Source of the DNA: Archangium sp.
GTDB lineage: Bacteria > Myxococcota > Myxococcia > Myxococcales > Myxococcaceae
NCBI GenBank assembly: GCA_022843845.1
Contig: JALHMW010000034.1
Location: 1 to 48,930, forward strand
Direction: 5' to 3'
Length of the DNA stretch: 48,930 bases
Part shown: in pieces, positions 34,740 through 43,331 of the stretch
Layout: every line of letters begins with the position of its first letter
How positions within the stretch are numbered: the stretch's first letter is position 1
The notes under the pieces: model-generated
Told to the model about the DNA's origin: nothing
What the model saw: only the letters and a program-made list of their open reading frames with translations
Databases searched by the model: none
Made by a program: the position numbers and the translations under genes

Positions 34740-35317
34740 GCGCGGCTCTCGCCGAGTGCGGTTTCCACCAACGACGCGGTCGCCTTTGATGCAAACTTCC
34801 TGGTCATCTGTGCGAGGCGCTCTCGGTTGAAGTCGCCGCGCCGCAGCGCGCGAGCCAGCGCTGCAGCGAGTCCCGTCCGCGAGGCGCCCGCCCGGTCGGC
34901 ATTCTCGAGCAAGTCGACCACGAACCACTCTGCCGGAGGCGCTTCAGGGAACGCGACCCTGCGGAGCTGGAACGAACGCCGGCCGAACGTGAAGGAGCCT
35001 GACCGCTTGGTGTTGTACACGAGCGGCGTCGCGAACACGGCTGTCGAACCAAGCCCCAGCGCGTTCCACTTCTCGGGGCCGGTGAACACGAAGCTGCCGC
35101 CATCAAGAAATGCGCGCATGAGCTCTTCGTCGGTGGGGGGCACGCTGCCGAAACGGCTCTTCTGCGGGTGTGCAAACAGCCCGTGGGCCAGGGGGACGAG
35201 CAAGCCGTCGCGCACCAGGCGCTTTGCGAGGCGAGGCGCGTTCGCGCTCCATGCCGCCAGGTCGCGGGTCCGGTAGACCCCTCCTGGCTTCAGCGTTGGT
35301 GTGGCCGCGGTGCCCAT
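34736..35317 (-). CDS. AbiEi-type antitoxin and autorepressor
   Basis: 193 residues. The N-terminal ~55 residues (GGVYRTRDLAAWSANAPRLA, then LAKRLVRDGLLVPLAHGLFA) form the winged-helix domain of AbiEi antitoxins, and the rest (FVFTGPEKWNALGLGSTAVF, RSFQLRRVAFP, LLENADRAGAS) the C-terminal antitoxin domain. AbiEi both counters the toxin and represses its own promoter (established knowledge). A perfect inverted repeat lies 12 bp upstream of the ATG. Overlaps the toxin gene by 4 bp. Confidence 0.82.
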   Translation of the reverse strand: MGTAATPTLKPGGVYRTRDLAAWSANAPRLAKRLVRDGLLVPLAHGLFAHPQKSRFGSVPPTDEELMRAFLDGGSFVFTGPEKWNALGLGSTAVFATPLVYNTKRSGSFTFGRRSFQLRRVAFPEAPPAEWFVVDLLENADRAGASRTGLAAALARALRRGDFNRERLAQMTRKFASKATASLVETALGESRA

Positions 35318-35328
35318 GATCGTATTAA

Positions 35329-35341
35329 TTCTCCGGGAGAA
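35329..35341. promoter_or_regulatory. Candidate AbiEi operator palindrome
   Basis: TTCTCCGGGAGAA is a perfect inverted repeat with one central base, 12 bp upstream of the antitoxin ATG, in an AT-richer stretch. Its position fits autoregulation by the winged-helix antitoxin. It also contains the CGGAG that could serve as ribosome site on the minus strand. Confidence 0.5.
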
Positions 35342-35779
35342 AAGATACGACCCTCGCCTCCGAGGTGCAAGTGGCCTGACCAGAGGGGCTGTAGTTACGA
35401 CGGCTTACGCAACAGTGTTGGAGGAGTCGACGCCAAGATCTTGGCCCGCGCCTTCGCCGCCGGAGTCGAGGACGGGCGCCCCAAATCGCTCCGGAAATCC
35501 GGGAAAAATTCGTGTCCCCCGCCCGCGGAGCCGCAGCCTTTGTCTCTTTGTCGGTGGTTGCAGAGCGCGGCGGAAAGCCCAGAGGGCACACGTGTGCCCG
35601 GTCGATCCGCGTAGGGCGCTACTTGCGAACTCGATCTTTAGCCTAAACAGAGAGTGCCGAACTCCTAACCCCTCGCCTCCACTCAGGAACCCCGCAGAAT
35701 CGTGAAAGTGGGTACCCCGTAGGTCGCTCGCACCATGCCTGAGCAAAGTGCGAGCCGGAGCAGGGAAGGGACGGTGTCG
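35342..35779. other. Gap between CBASS-like and AbiE operons
   Basis: About 440 bp with no convincing gene on either strand. It holds the 16-bp palindrome described separately and presumably the AbiE promoter and the CBASS transcription end. Nothing else was recognised. Confidence 0.4.
35584..35599. repeat. Perfect 16-bp palindrome
   Basis: GGGCACACGTGTGCCC reads the same on both strands. It lies about 180 bp after the end of the CD-NTase gene and about 270 bp before the AbiE start, in non-coding DNA. It has no following T-tract, so a regulator site is more likely than a terminator; a stem in RNA is also possible. Confidence 0.5.
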
Positions 35780-36712
35780 TCAGCCAAAGACGTTCTCCAG
35801 GTACCTTTCGCATGCGTCGTCTGACCGAGCGCGGGATGCCTTCACCATGAGGTTGCGAGCGGCCAACGCAGCTTGGAGGAACGCAGTTCGACGGTCTTCT
35901 GAGAGCTTGGCTAGGAGATTGGACCCGGTCCCGGCCACGTCTTCCAGGTGATAGCCGAGGTTGTGCCAAGCGAGACTCACGCCAAAGTCGTCCGTCCATT
36001 CATACTCCGTATCCTCATTGAACTGCCCCGCCAGGAAATCGAAGAACTGAAGGCAGCCATCGAAGATGGAGTCGAAGTTCGTCGCTTCAAAGATTCGCAA
36101 GGCCATCGTTTCGATCGTGAAAGACTTGAGCCTAACTGTCTTCGATAGGCCGGCGTTCCAGCCCTTCAGCATCTTGACCAAGGGTACGAACATGCCCGCT
36201 CGGGCTCGATTAATGTCGGTAACAATCTGCGCATGGACCCGCGGTGCAGTGAGAATCCACTCCTCCTCTTGACGATCTGGAATCAGAACGAAGTGCTCGC
36301 GATCGGTTGGAATCGCCGGGACCGCGTCGATGTGGAGATGGTGCATCGTCAGGCCGACCGATCGACGCTGAAGAGCGACCCGGCTCTGGTCGTAGCGCAT
36401 GCGAATCGCGCGCGCGAAGGTGTCGAGCACCTTCTGCGGATCGGGCATATCGCTCAGGAGCGGGGTCTCCCACTCGGTCGGGTCGATCAAGAACATGATG
36501 TCGACGTCGTCGAGCGGCGTGATCGCCGTCTGGCGCGCGTAGCTGCCAATGAGGTAGTCGCCGACGATCCGCGCCGACATGTTTCCAGTGTCGAGCGCTT
36601 CCCGAATCGCTCGCTGACTCCGTCTGGCGCCCTGTTTCTGCTCGGGGGTCGGCTCCAGCGACTTCGCTATCGCCTGGACCTCGAGTTCGAGGAATTCTGG
36701 GTCCATCGTCAT
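35780..36712 (-). CDS. CD-NTase-like (cGAS/DncV-family) nucleotidyltransferase
   Basis: 310 residues. The polymerase-beta-type active site is intact: GSYARQTA (G56, S57), then DDVDIMFLID (D69, D71) and a third carboxylate in HLHIDAVPAI (D129). The arrangement and length fit CD-NTases of CBASS anti-phage systems, which make cyclic oligonucleotides on infection. The start overlaps the SAVED effector stop (ATGA), so effector and enzyme are coupled. The C-terminal half is helical. The nucleotide product cannot be read from sequence. Confidence 0.82.
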   Translation of the reverse strand: MTMDPEFLELEVQAIAKSLEPTPEQKQGARRSQRAIREALDTGNMSARIVGDYLIGSYARQTAITPLDDVDIMFLIDPTEWETPLLSDMPDPQKVLDTFARAIRMRYDQSRVALQRRSVGLTMHHLHIDAVPAIPTDREHFVLIPDRQEEEWILTAPRVHAQIVTDINRARAGMFVPLVKMLKGWNAGLSKTVRLKSFTIETMALRIFEATNFDSIFDGCLQFFDFLAGQFNEDTEYEWTDDFGVSLAWHNLGYHLEDVAGTGSNLLAKLSEDRRTAFLQAALAARNLMVKASRARSDDACERYLENVFG

Positions 36713-38157
36713 CCTGGAATCTCAAATGTTGGTGTGTATCCCGGGCTGAGGTCCTCGTAGACGAGGGTCGGCCCGACTCGATTCCAAACGTGCCCGAGCA
36801 GTAGGGCTCCGCCAGCGGGGCCGGACATGAACAGATGGACGCGGCGGGAATCATGATTGCGGACAGCGCGTCGAACGGCGTCACGGACTGCGACCGCCCA
36901 ACTCTTGCCTGCAGCACCGTCCGGAATCGCGGAAGATCCTACGCCGGCCGCTGGCGAAATGTCGATGTACGACGAGACAGGCAGCGCGCCGCGAGTGCAG
37001 TAGTCGACAACGTCGGCGCTGATTGCGTTCGTCACGCTCAACCCGATGGCGATCTCCTTTCCTTGGCCGAGGTTCGTTGTCTTCTCCACAAGAGCGAATT
37101 CGCCGGCAGCTGTCTCGCTGGTCCACCGCTGACCGCGCTGGACACACGCTACGTGGTGACCGCGGGTATCCGGGAGTTCGACACCACAAAGGAACCACAG
37201 TGGGAGACGCATGTACCCACGAACGACGACGCGACTGCCCCCCGAGCCAACAAGCGAACGCGCGGCGTCGACCAGTTCCGGGCGCAGCTTGGATGACCAA
37301 CCTGAAGGATCATGGAGCTGTCGGCGCGCGCGAGGTTCGGTCCCTACGAAGAGGTTGACCCAGTCCAGCCGAGCCTGCGCTGCCTCGGGCCAAGGGGCAT
37401 GGTCAATAGCTTCAACCAGCAGCGTCACGTAGCTCTCGCCAGCCCGAAGACCTCGGAGTTCGATCTGGCCTTGAAGCTGCTCTGGGTCGACTGTTCGGAC
37501 TCCTCCCTTCACCCAGCTTCGAATGGTCGTGACTCCGGATTCCGCATCAACGTCAGTGGTCTTGAGTCCGAGGAACCCCATGCGATCCCGGGTGGCTTCG
37601 AGAAGCCCGGTCCAGGCCCCCTGGTCGGTCTTCATGCCAAGGTTGGAGAGCAGTTCGATGAGCTCGCTCTCCGAGACCTCCGCGTGCTTGGCCCACCTGC
37701 CCAGCTGCTTCCTCGCCCGCGACGCTGGCGCCTCCGCCTGCAGACGCTGCCCGACCGTGGCGCGAAGCCCGTCTCGCAACCTGAGTATCGGATCTTCTGG
37801 GTCGAGCACGCGGTTGGTGAACAAGGTCAGCGCGGGCAGCTTTCCCTTCGCCTTCAGAAGCCGCCAACTGGCGACAAACCTCTGTAGAGGGCTTCGTCCC
37901 TTGGGTCCGTCCGCTGTGGTGAACCAGTCCGACGTGATTGGCCTGCTCGCGTCGACTGAGTACTTCACTTGGATGTACTCGTCGGGCCCTGTCCTCTGGC
38001 GAACGACAACGTCATCAACGTTGCCAGCATCAGCGGACTCAATTTCAATAAGGGCAACGTCGCTTCCAGGAATGAGAAGTCGAAGCGCCTGATACCAAGC
38101 AAAGAGATGCTGAAAGTCATCGCCTTGGATTCGTGCGCCGCTTGGCGAAGTGCTCAT
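36709..38157 (-). CDS. cap4: Cap4-like effector: DUF4297-type nuclease plus SAVED domain
   Basis: 482 residues from the ATG at 38157 (GAGGA ribosome site, 9-nt spacing); the longer frame above it overlaps the upstream gene. N-terminal PD-(D/E)xK nuclease: GARIQGDDFQHLFAWYQAL, E38/E40, D48/D49 and the QVK triad (Q63, K65), as in DUF4297 endonucleases. The C-terminal ~190 residues show SAVED features: RVVVRGYMRLPLWFLCGVEL, and HLFMSGPAGGALLLGHVWNR followed by PTLVYED. In Cap4, SAVED binds the cyclic oligonucleotide and switches on DNA degradation (established knowledge). Flanked by a CD-NTase-like gene on each side. Confidence 0.82.
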   Translation of the reverse strand: MSTSPSGARIQGDDFQHLFAWYQALRLLIPGSDVALIEIESADAGNVDDVVVRQRTGPDEYIQVKYSVDASRPITSDWFTTADGPKGRSPLQRFVASWRLLKAKGKLPALTLFTNRVLDPEDPILRLRDGLRATVGQRLQAEAPASRARKQLGRWAKHAEVSESELIELLSNLGMKTDQGAWTGLLEATRDRMGFLGLKTTDVDAESGVTTIRSWVKGGVRTVDPEQLQGQIELRGLRAGESYVTLLVEAIDHAPWPEAAQARLDWVNLFVGTEPRARRQLHDPSGWSSKLRPELVDAARSLVGSGGSRVVVRGYMRLPLWFLCGVELPDTRGHHVACVQRGQRWTSETAAGEFALVEKTTNLGQGKEIAIGLSVTNAISADVVDYCTRGALPVSSYIDISPAAGVGSSAIPDGAAGKSWAVAVRDAVRRAVRNHDSRRVHLFMSGPAGGALLLGHVWNRVGPTLVYEDLSPGYTPTFEIPG

Positions 38158-38179
38158 GCTCGATCTTCCTCTGTCAGTG

Positions 38180-38941
38180 TCACCAAATGATCTGCGCCCA
38201 AGTTGGCTGAGCCACTGCCGCAGCAGCGGCCGTCGCCACCGTCTGCTTTTCACTCTGTGTGAGGTCGTCGGAGATGAGGTTGTTGGTGTTCGCTGGGTCC
38301 TCGATTCGAGTGCTCACCAGATCTCTTGCGATGGCCTCGAGCACATACAGGACGTTCGAGGCGAGGTTCGTTGTGGCGCGACCTCGCAGCGCCTTGATCG
38401 TGAACAGCTCGAGGTAGAGCGCCGGAAACTCGAGGCCGCGCAGTGCGCGCCACGTCTTCACTGCGCGAATCTCTCGCTGTCGCTCTGATTGTCGAACCGC
38501 ATCGATGTGAAGTTTGACGTTCGTCTGCGTCCACGAGTCTTGTTTTCGGCGATAAAGACTATGGTAGTTCTGGTAGCCAGGTTGCACCTTGCCAGGCACG
38601 AGATCGGCACGGGTTCCGTTGACAGATATCCCCACAGAGACGTTCTGTGCTCTGGGCGCCCAGCCCTGTCCCTGGGCCATCGCGAACAAGCTCTCGTACA
38701 TCTCGCGGAGAGTTCCTGCCGTGTCGGCCTTGAGCGAGACAAAGATGTCTACGTCGGAAACTCCCCTGACACCCGTTCCCTTCGAATAGGAGCCCGAGTA
38801 CTCGAGAGCGTTCAGTTGGTTGCCGGCCCAAGTGCGTAGTGGGCCAGCCACCAGGGAGCCCAAGAGTTCTGCAGGGGCGTTCGGCCCGCGTGGGACTTCG
38901 TACTTTGCGATAACAGACGCGACGTATTCATCGCCCGTCAT
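38180..38941 (-). CDS. Second CD-NTase-like nucleotidyltransferase
   Basis: 253 residues. Active-site motif YSGSYSKGTGVRGVSDVDIF (G50, S51, D63, D65) and a third acidic residue in RADLVPG (D113). It is shorter than the enzyme at 35780 and differs in sequence, so it is not a recent duplicate. The segment LELFTIKALRG and the final helical bundle fit the SMODS/CD-NTase or related minimal nucleotidyltransferase families. It lies 22 bp upstream of the SAVED effector and is the promoter-proximal gene of this three-gene set. Confidence 0.78.
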   Translation of the reverse strand: MTGDEYVASVIAKYEVPRGPNAPAELLGSLVAGPLRTWAGNQLNALEYSGSYSKGTGVRGVSDVDIFVSLKADTAGTLREMYESLFAMAQGQGWAPRAQNVSVGISVNGTRADLVPGKVQPGYQNYHSLYRRKQDSWTQTNVKLHIDAVRQSERQREIRAVKTWRALRGLEFPALYLELFTIKALRGRATTNLASNVLYVLEAIARDLVSTRIEDPANTNNLISDDLTQSEKQTVATAAAAAVAQPTWAQIIW

Positions 38942-39011
38942 GGGTTGCCGCCTCCCTTCGGCAGTTCATTCCGCCAACTGCGAATCCGCACGAATGCGGC
39001 ATCGACGTTCA

Positions 39012-42000
39012 TCATCGCTCCGGTGGCAGTCGTGCAGCGAGATGAGTGAAGAGCCCGGCCCGGCTCCAGTAACGCCGGTTCCCGATGACGTAGAGCCGCT
39101 GCTGCGCGCGCGTCACCGCCACGTTGAGCAGGTTCGGCGTCAGGCCGGCCCAGGTGCGCGCTCCGAACTGAGCATCATCAGGCGCACCAAGAACGAAGAT
39201 CACGGCCTCGGCTTCCCGGCCCTGAACGGTGTGAACCGTGCCCACCCGTGTCTGAACATCTCCGACGTACTGCGCGAACTCCGGGCTGCGACGAATGAGG
39301 CTTCTCGCGTTCTCCGCTACGGCCCGAAACGGCGAGACGATGAACAGTGCAGGATCAACCTTCGCTCGCATGAGCTGGCTCAGGAGTTCCAGGAGCACGT
39401 CTCCCTCGGCGGCGCACCAGTGGCGGGTCGTCGATGCTCCTTCGACGTGAAACCACCTCGACGGCCCGAGGATCCTCCCGATCGCGGACTCGCGAGTCGG
39501 GGTCGCCTGCACCATGAGGTTGGCGTACGCGACCTGGTTCGAAATGGAGAACATGGGGTCCGCGCACCGCCGGTGAACCAGGAGTGGGAGCCCGACCTGC
39601 CGAGAGCCCTCGCGCGTCTGGTACGACGCCCCGAACGGCGAAGCCCGGTCCGCGAACACCTGCGCCGAGACGAAGGGCGCAGCGTCCTCGGTCGCCGCGA
39701 CACCGAAGTGCGCGCAGATTCCCTGCACGAGTGGCTGTGGGAGTGTCACCACCGGCTCGATCTGCAGAGGGTCGCCGACGACGATCACACGATTCGCGCG
39801 AAGAAATGCACCAACCGCTGCCTGTGGCGTCGCCTGGCCCGATTCGTCGAGCAAGAGCCACCCGAGCGAGGCGGGCCCGAGATCACCGAGCATCTGCTCG
39901 ACCGAAGCGAAGGTGGTCGAGATGACCGGCACGACCAGTGACAGCGAGGTCCAGAAGTCCCGAACGTGCTCCGGAGTGGCACGCGGCAATCCTGTCCAGG
40001 TGTGACGGAAGAACGCGACGAGGTTCTGTCGAATCGGCTCAGCCGCTGCGTCCACGAAGGCCCGGTGGAGATCCATGGCGGCGACGAAGACTTCGTCGCG
40101 CAGGCGTTGGTCGTGCTCATCGAACCAGGAGCTGGCGCGTTGTCGGTCGGCGTGCTCCATCGTGCTCAACTGCCAGGCGCTCCGCGCTCGAATGGCTGGG
40201 CTGACCGCTGCGAGCCTGCGCCTGGCCTCATTGAGCGCGAATCGTTCTCGCTCCTGTTCCTTCGAGAGGGTCTCAACCGAGGCAGCGGTTCGTTCGAGGG
40301 CACCCTCGGCTGCGCTGACGAGCGCCTCGTCGGCCGCGAGCGCAGCGTTCGCTCCCTCGACCTTGGCGAGCGCCTCTTGATCGACTGCCTGCCATGCACG
40401 CGCAGCCTGCGTTCGAAAGAGCCGAGCAAAGAAGTTGGGCCGGCTGACCAGCAGCTCCGAGCGCCGCTGCCTGGCCTCGAGTGCTGCCTGGTTCGTCGTG
40501 TGGTGCCGTGCTTTGGCTTGTGCGAGGGCGCCTTCCTCCGTGACCCGTCGGTTGGCGAGATCTGCCAGAGCGTTCGCAAGCCGTTCGATGAGCCGCAGTC
40601 TCATGCTCGCCTCGGCCTCGAGCACATGCACCTGCTGAAGCTGGTCTGCTCTCGCGCGGCTCTTGCCGAGGGCGCCCTCGAAGCGTTGCCTCGCGAGTTT
40701 CCAGCGAGACAACGCCTCCGTGGGGCCGTTGGGCGGTTGCTCTTGTGTGACGACCGTCGGCGCTCTGAATGCCTGGGTCTTTGGGTCCTGGAGCTGGATC
40801 GGCATCGCAGCGGCATGCGACAGGTAGCTGTTCATGCCCCGGTCTTCGTCGGCCCAGAATGACTGTCGAAACTGGTAGCGATTGGACGAGTTGCCCAGCA
40901 CCGCTGCAATCAGGCCCCAGCAGTCCTCTCCTCCGATGGCTGTCGCCACCGATGAGAAGTAGCGGGGCGAGGGTGGTGTCGCTGCGATCGCCTCCATTCG
41001 AGGGAGCTCGCGACTCACGTTCTCGACGGCGCCATTGTTCGAAGAAGCGACGATGAGCTCGAAGCCGCGGAGCTTCTCATCGACCCGCCGCACTTCGATC
41101 TTCGCCCCCGAGTTCGTGAACGTCAGGCCGGTCTTCGTGAACGCCGTGCGCGGGTCGTCAAACTGAGCCATGACTTCGGCACGGGACGTGACCACTGCGG
41201 CGACGATGTCGCGCAACAGGGTCGTCTTGCCGGTTCCCGGTGGGCCATTCACGGCGGTGATCGACCCTGGCGCTGCTGAGATTGCTGCGTTGACGGCCGC
41301 CTGCTGCAACGTCACGAGCGGTGAGCGCGAACGGCTGGGCCAGCGCGCCCGTGGCGTCATCGAAGGGGCGAGAAGCTCTGGCAGGACACTCAGATCCTCC
41401 AGCACATCGCGACGAGCGTCAGGTCGAACCGCGCCAAGGTAGCGCTGCAACGAGAGCGGGGCCTGCCCTGACCTCATCAACTGACCGGCGCGGAGCAGGT
41501 CGGCCAGGAAGAAGCTGTTCAGAATCAGCGGGTCGGGCGCTTCCTGAATGAAGAAGTACTGATGAACGCAGATGGCGAAGGAAGGTGGTCGTACCCACTC
41601 CTGACTGAGCCGAAGCTCCTGCACGAGCCAGCTGTGAACGGCGCTCAGCGTTGCGTGGTCGAGCGGTCGCGGCTGGCCTTCGTCGTCGGTTCTGTGAAGG
41701 CGCTCCTCGAGGCCCTCCTTCAGGCGCCGCTCAGCATCGCGCCACTGACTGAGACCGCCAAGCTGGCCCGCCAGTGCTGGGGTCAGCGCCCATCCGAAGC
41801 TCGAGACCGCAACCCGATTTCGCTGCGGCACTCCTTTGCTGTCACAGACCACGACGCCAAGAAGGGCGCTCGCGCGGCTTGTCGGGCGGTCAGGCGCATC
41901 GTCCGCGTATCGAGCCTGAATGGCCTCGAACGCGGGAGCGAGTCGGATCTCGCCCAGACTCAAGTGATAGAACGTTCTTCGGTCGCGTTTCCCGTGATGA

Positions 42001-42464
42001 CCGGCCTGCCAGGGCAGGGTCGTGCCGACGATCTCGACGACGCGTGATTCTCCCGGCGCAAGGTCCTGTGGTCGATCGAAGGACTGAGGCGACAGCACCT
42101 CCAGGGCCGTCCAGGCATCGAGGACTGCAAGGTGGTGCTCGCCCGGCGCCCTCGGGCGAGGAGCCACTGGAGGCTGGGGGACAGCGGGCGGTGGCGCGAC
42201 GAACTGCGGCGGTGGCTCGCGCACCGCCGCGGGAGAGGCGTTCTTCGGCGACTCCGGGGCCGACCGGGTTGCAACCGGCTGAACGACCTTCGGGGCCGCC
42301 ACGCGCAGGACGTCCTCGACCCGCGACCGCAGGAGCCCGGCCCGCTTCGTCTTCCGGTGAGTCAGCTCATCGAGCACAGCGCGGAGTTCCTGGGCGTTCC
42401 CGAGATTCGACTCGACCAACTGTTCGAGCTGGTCGATCCCCAGGCTGATGAACCGCCGACCCAT
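39012..42464 (-). CDS. Large SF1 (Upf1-like) helicase/ATPase
   Basis: 1150 residues. A Pro-rich N-terminal linker (about 70-110) precedes an unrecognised domain. The ATPase core is split: Walker A NGPPGTGKTTLLRD near residue 405, then a ~400-residue insertion that is mostly coiled coil (about 580-790), then Walker B LLLDESGQATPQ near 868, VVGDPLQIEPV, a GTVHTVQGREAEAVIFVLG motif V and NVAVTRAQQRLYVIG motif VI. This is the Upf1/DNA2-type SF1 layout common in defence islands. It is probably nucleic-acid-dependent. It follows the HNH gene by 41 bp in the same direction and probably belongs with the methylase and HNH genes. Confidence 0.82.
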   Translation of the reverse strand: MGRRFISLGIDQLEQLVESNLGNAQELRAVLDELTHRKTKRAGLLRSRVEDVLRVAAPKVVQPVATRSAPESPKNASPAAVREPPPQFVAPPPAVPQPPVAPRPRAPGEHHLAVLDAWTALEVLSPQSFDRPQDLAPGESRVVEIVGTTLPWQAGHHGKRDRRTFYHLSLGEIRLAPAFEAIQARYADDAPDRPTSRASALLGVVVCDSKGVPQRNRVAVSSFGWALTPALAGQLGGLSQWRDAERRLKEGLEERLHRTDDEGQPRPLDHATLSAVHSWLVQELRLSQEWVRPPSFAICVHQYFFIQEAPDPLILNSFFLADLLRAGQLMRSGQAPLSLQRYLGAVRPDARRDVLEDLSVLPELLAPSMTPRARWPSRSRSPLVTLQQAAVNAAISAAPGSITAVNGPPGTGKTTLLRDIVAAVVTSRAEVMAQFDDPRTAFTKTGLTFTNSGAKIEVRRVDEKLRGFELIVASSNNGAVENVSRELPRMEAIAATPPSPRYFSSVATAIGGEDCWGLIAAVLGNSSNRYQFRQSFWADEDRGMNSYLSHAAAMPIQLQDPKTQAFRAPTVVTQEQPPNGPTEALSRWKLARQRFEGALGKSRARADQLQQVHVLEAEASMRLRLIERLANALADLANRRVTEEGALAQAKARHHTTNQAALEARQRRSELLVSRPNFFARLFRTQAARAWQAVDQEALAKVEGANAALAADEALVSAAEGALERTAASVETLSKEQERERFALNEARRRLAAVSPAIRARSAWQLSTMEHADRQRASSWFDEHDQRLRDEVFVAAMDLHRAFVDAAAEPIRQNLVAFFRHTWTGLPRATPEHVRDFWTSLSLVVPVISTTFASVEQMLGDLGPASLGWLLLDESGQATPQAAVGAFLRANRVIVVGDPLQIEPVVTLPQPLVQGICAHFGVAATEDAAPFVSAQVFADRASPFGASYQTREGSRQVGLPLLVHRRCADPMFSISNQVAYANLMVQATPTRESAIGRILGPSRWFHVEGASTTRHWCAAEGDVLLELLSQLMRAKVDPALFIVSPFRAVAENARSLIRRSPEFAQYVGDVQTRVGTVHTVQGREAEAVIFVLGAPDDAQFGARTWAGLTPNLLNVAVTRAQQRLYVIGNRRYWSRAGLFTHLAARLPPER

Positions 42465-42505
42465 GAATGAGCTCTCCGACCGCTGAGAACTGCGAAACGC
42501 TCACA

Positions 42506-43273
42506 CTACCCCTTGAACAGCTTTTCTCGGTGCCAGGGGAGGTACCCGAGGTGCTGCTTCACCAGACTCGTCACACGGAGCGGAGCGGTGAGGCCAAGTA
42601 TGCGTCGAGCACCAGCATCAAGGGATTGAGCCACGACCACAGTGCCGTCCTCAGCAACGGTGATGAATCCTCGATCGAACGCAGCATCGAGGTGCGGCGC
42701 CAACAGCAGCCCGTTGAAGACGTCGAGACGCTCAGAATCGGTGTCGCAGTCGGCCCACGGCTTGATGTGGCTCGCGCGAAGGAGCGCGGGTACCGCGAGC
42801 CCGGTGATTGCGCAGCGGCCCTCCCAGTAGTCGACCAGGCCGGCGCGGAAGACCTCTTGCCCGACCCGCTGAACCACCAGTCGCTCAGCCTCAGTGGCGC
42901 GGGGGAGGGTCGACGTCTCGGCCTCGAAGCGGTTGAGCAGCTCGTCGGGCAGCGTGCGCGAGAGTGCGAACGCTCGTCGAACGAGCTGATGCAAGGCATC
43001 GAGCGACGTCACTGCCCGTGCGCCAACTGCGTCGCTAGGCAGAGGGTTGCTGAACAAAGTGCCAACGTCAGAAAGCGCGGCGAGCACGTTCCGGTGCGAG
43101 AACGCCGCGAGGAAGAGTTCGCCGCCGAGAGCGGTGAGACCCAAGGTCATCGACGTGTGCGAGCTGGCGTACCGCAACCAGTCACCCTCCCTTGGCAGCT
43201 CACGGTCAAACCCAGTGTCGAAGGCCGCCTTCTCGAGGAGCGTTGCGACAACTGGAGACAGGCCGACGCTCAT
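42506..43273 (-). CDS. HNH endonuclease
   Basis: 255 residues from the ATG at 43273 (GAGG ribosome site, 6-nt spacing). The C-terminal half is an HNH_2-type nuclease: EGRCAITG (C154), LLRASHIKPW (H169), RLDVFNGLLLAPHLDAAFD (N187, H194). The N-terminal ~140 residues are helical with no recognised domain. It lies 58 bp after the adenine methylase and 41 bp before the SF1 helicase, so a restriction-type role is likely: methylation protects self, the nuclease cuts foreign DNA. Confidence 0.86.
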   Translation of the reverse strand: MSVGLSPVVATLLEKAAFDTGFDRELPREGDWLRYASSHTSMTLGLTALGGELFLAAFSHRNVLAALSDVGTLFSNPLPSDAVGARAVTSLDALHQLVRRAFALSRTLPDELLNRFEAETSTLPRATEAERLVVQRVGQEVFRAGLVDYWEGRCAITGLAVPALLRASHIKPWADCDTDSERLDVFNGLLLAPHLDAAFDRGFITVAEDGTVVVAQSLDAGARRILGLTAPLRVTSLVKQHLGYLPWHREKLFKG

Positions 43274-43331
43274 GTACTGCCTCGATGTCGCTTCGTGGGT
43301 GTCGAAGCGCCGCGAGTCGGTTCGGCGCCGG

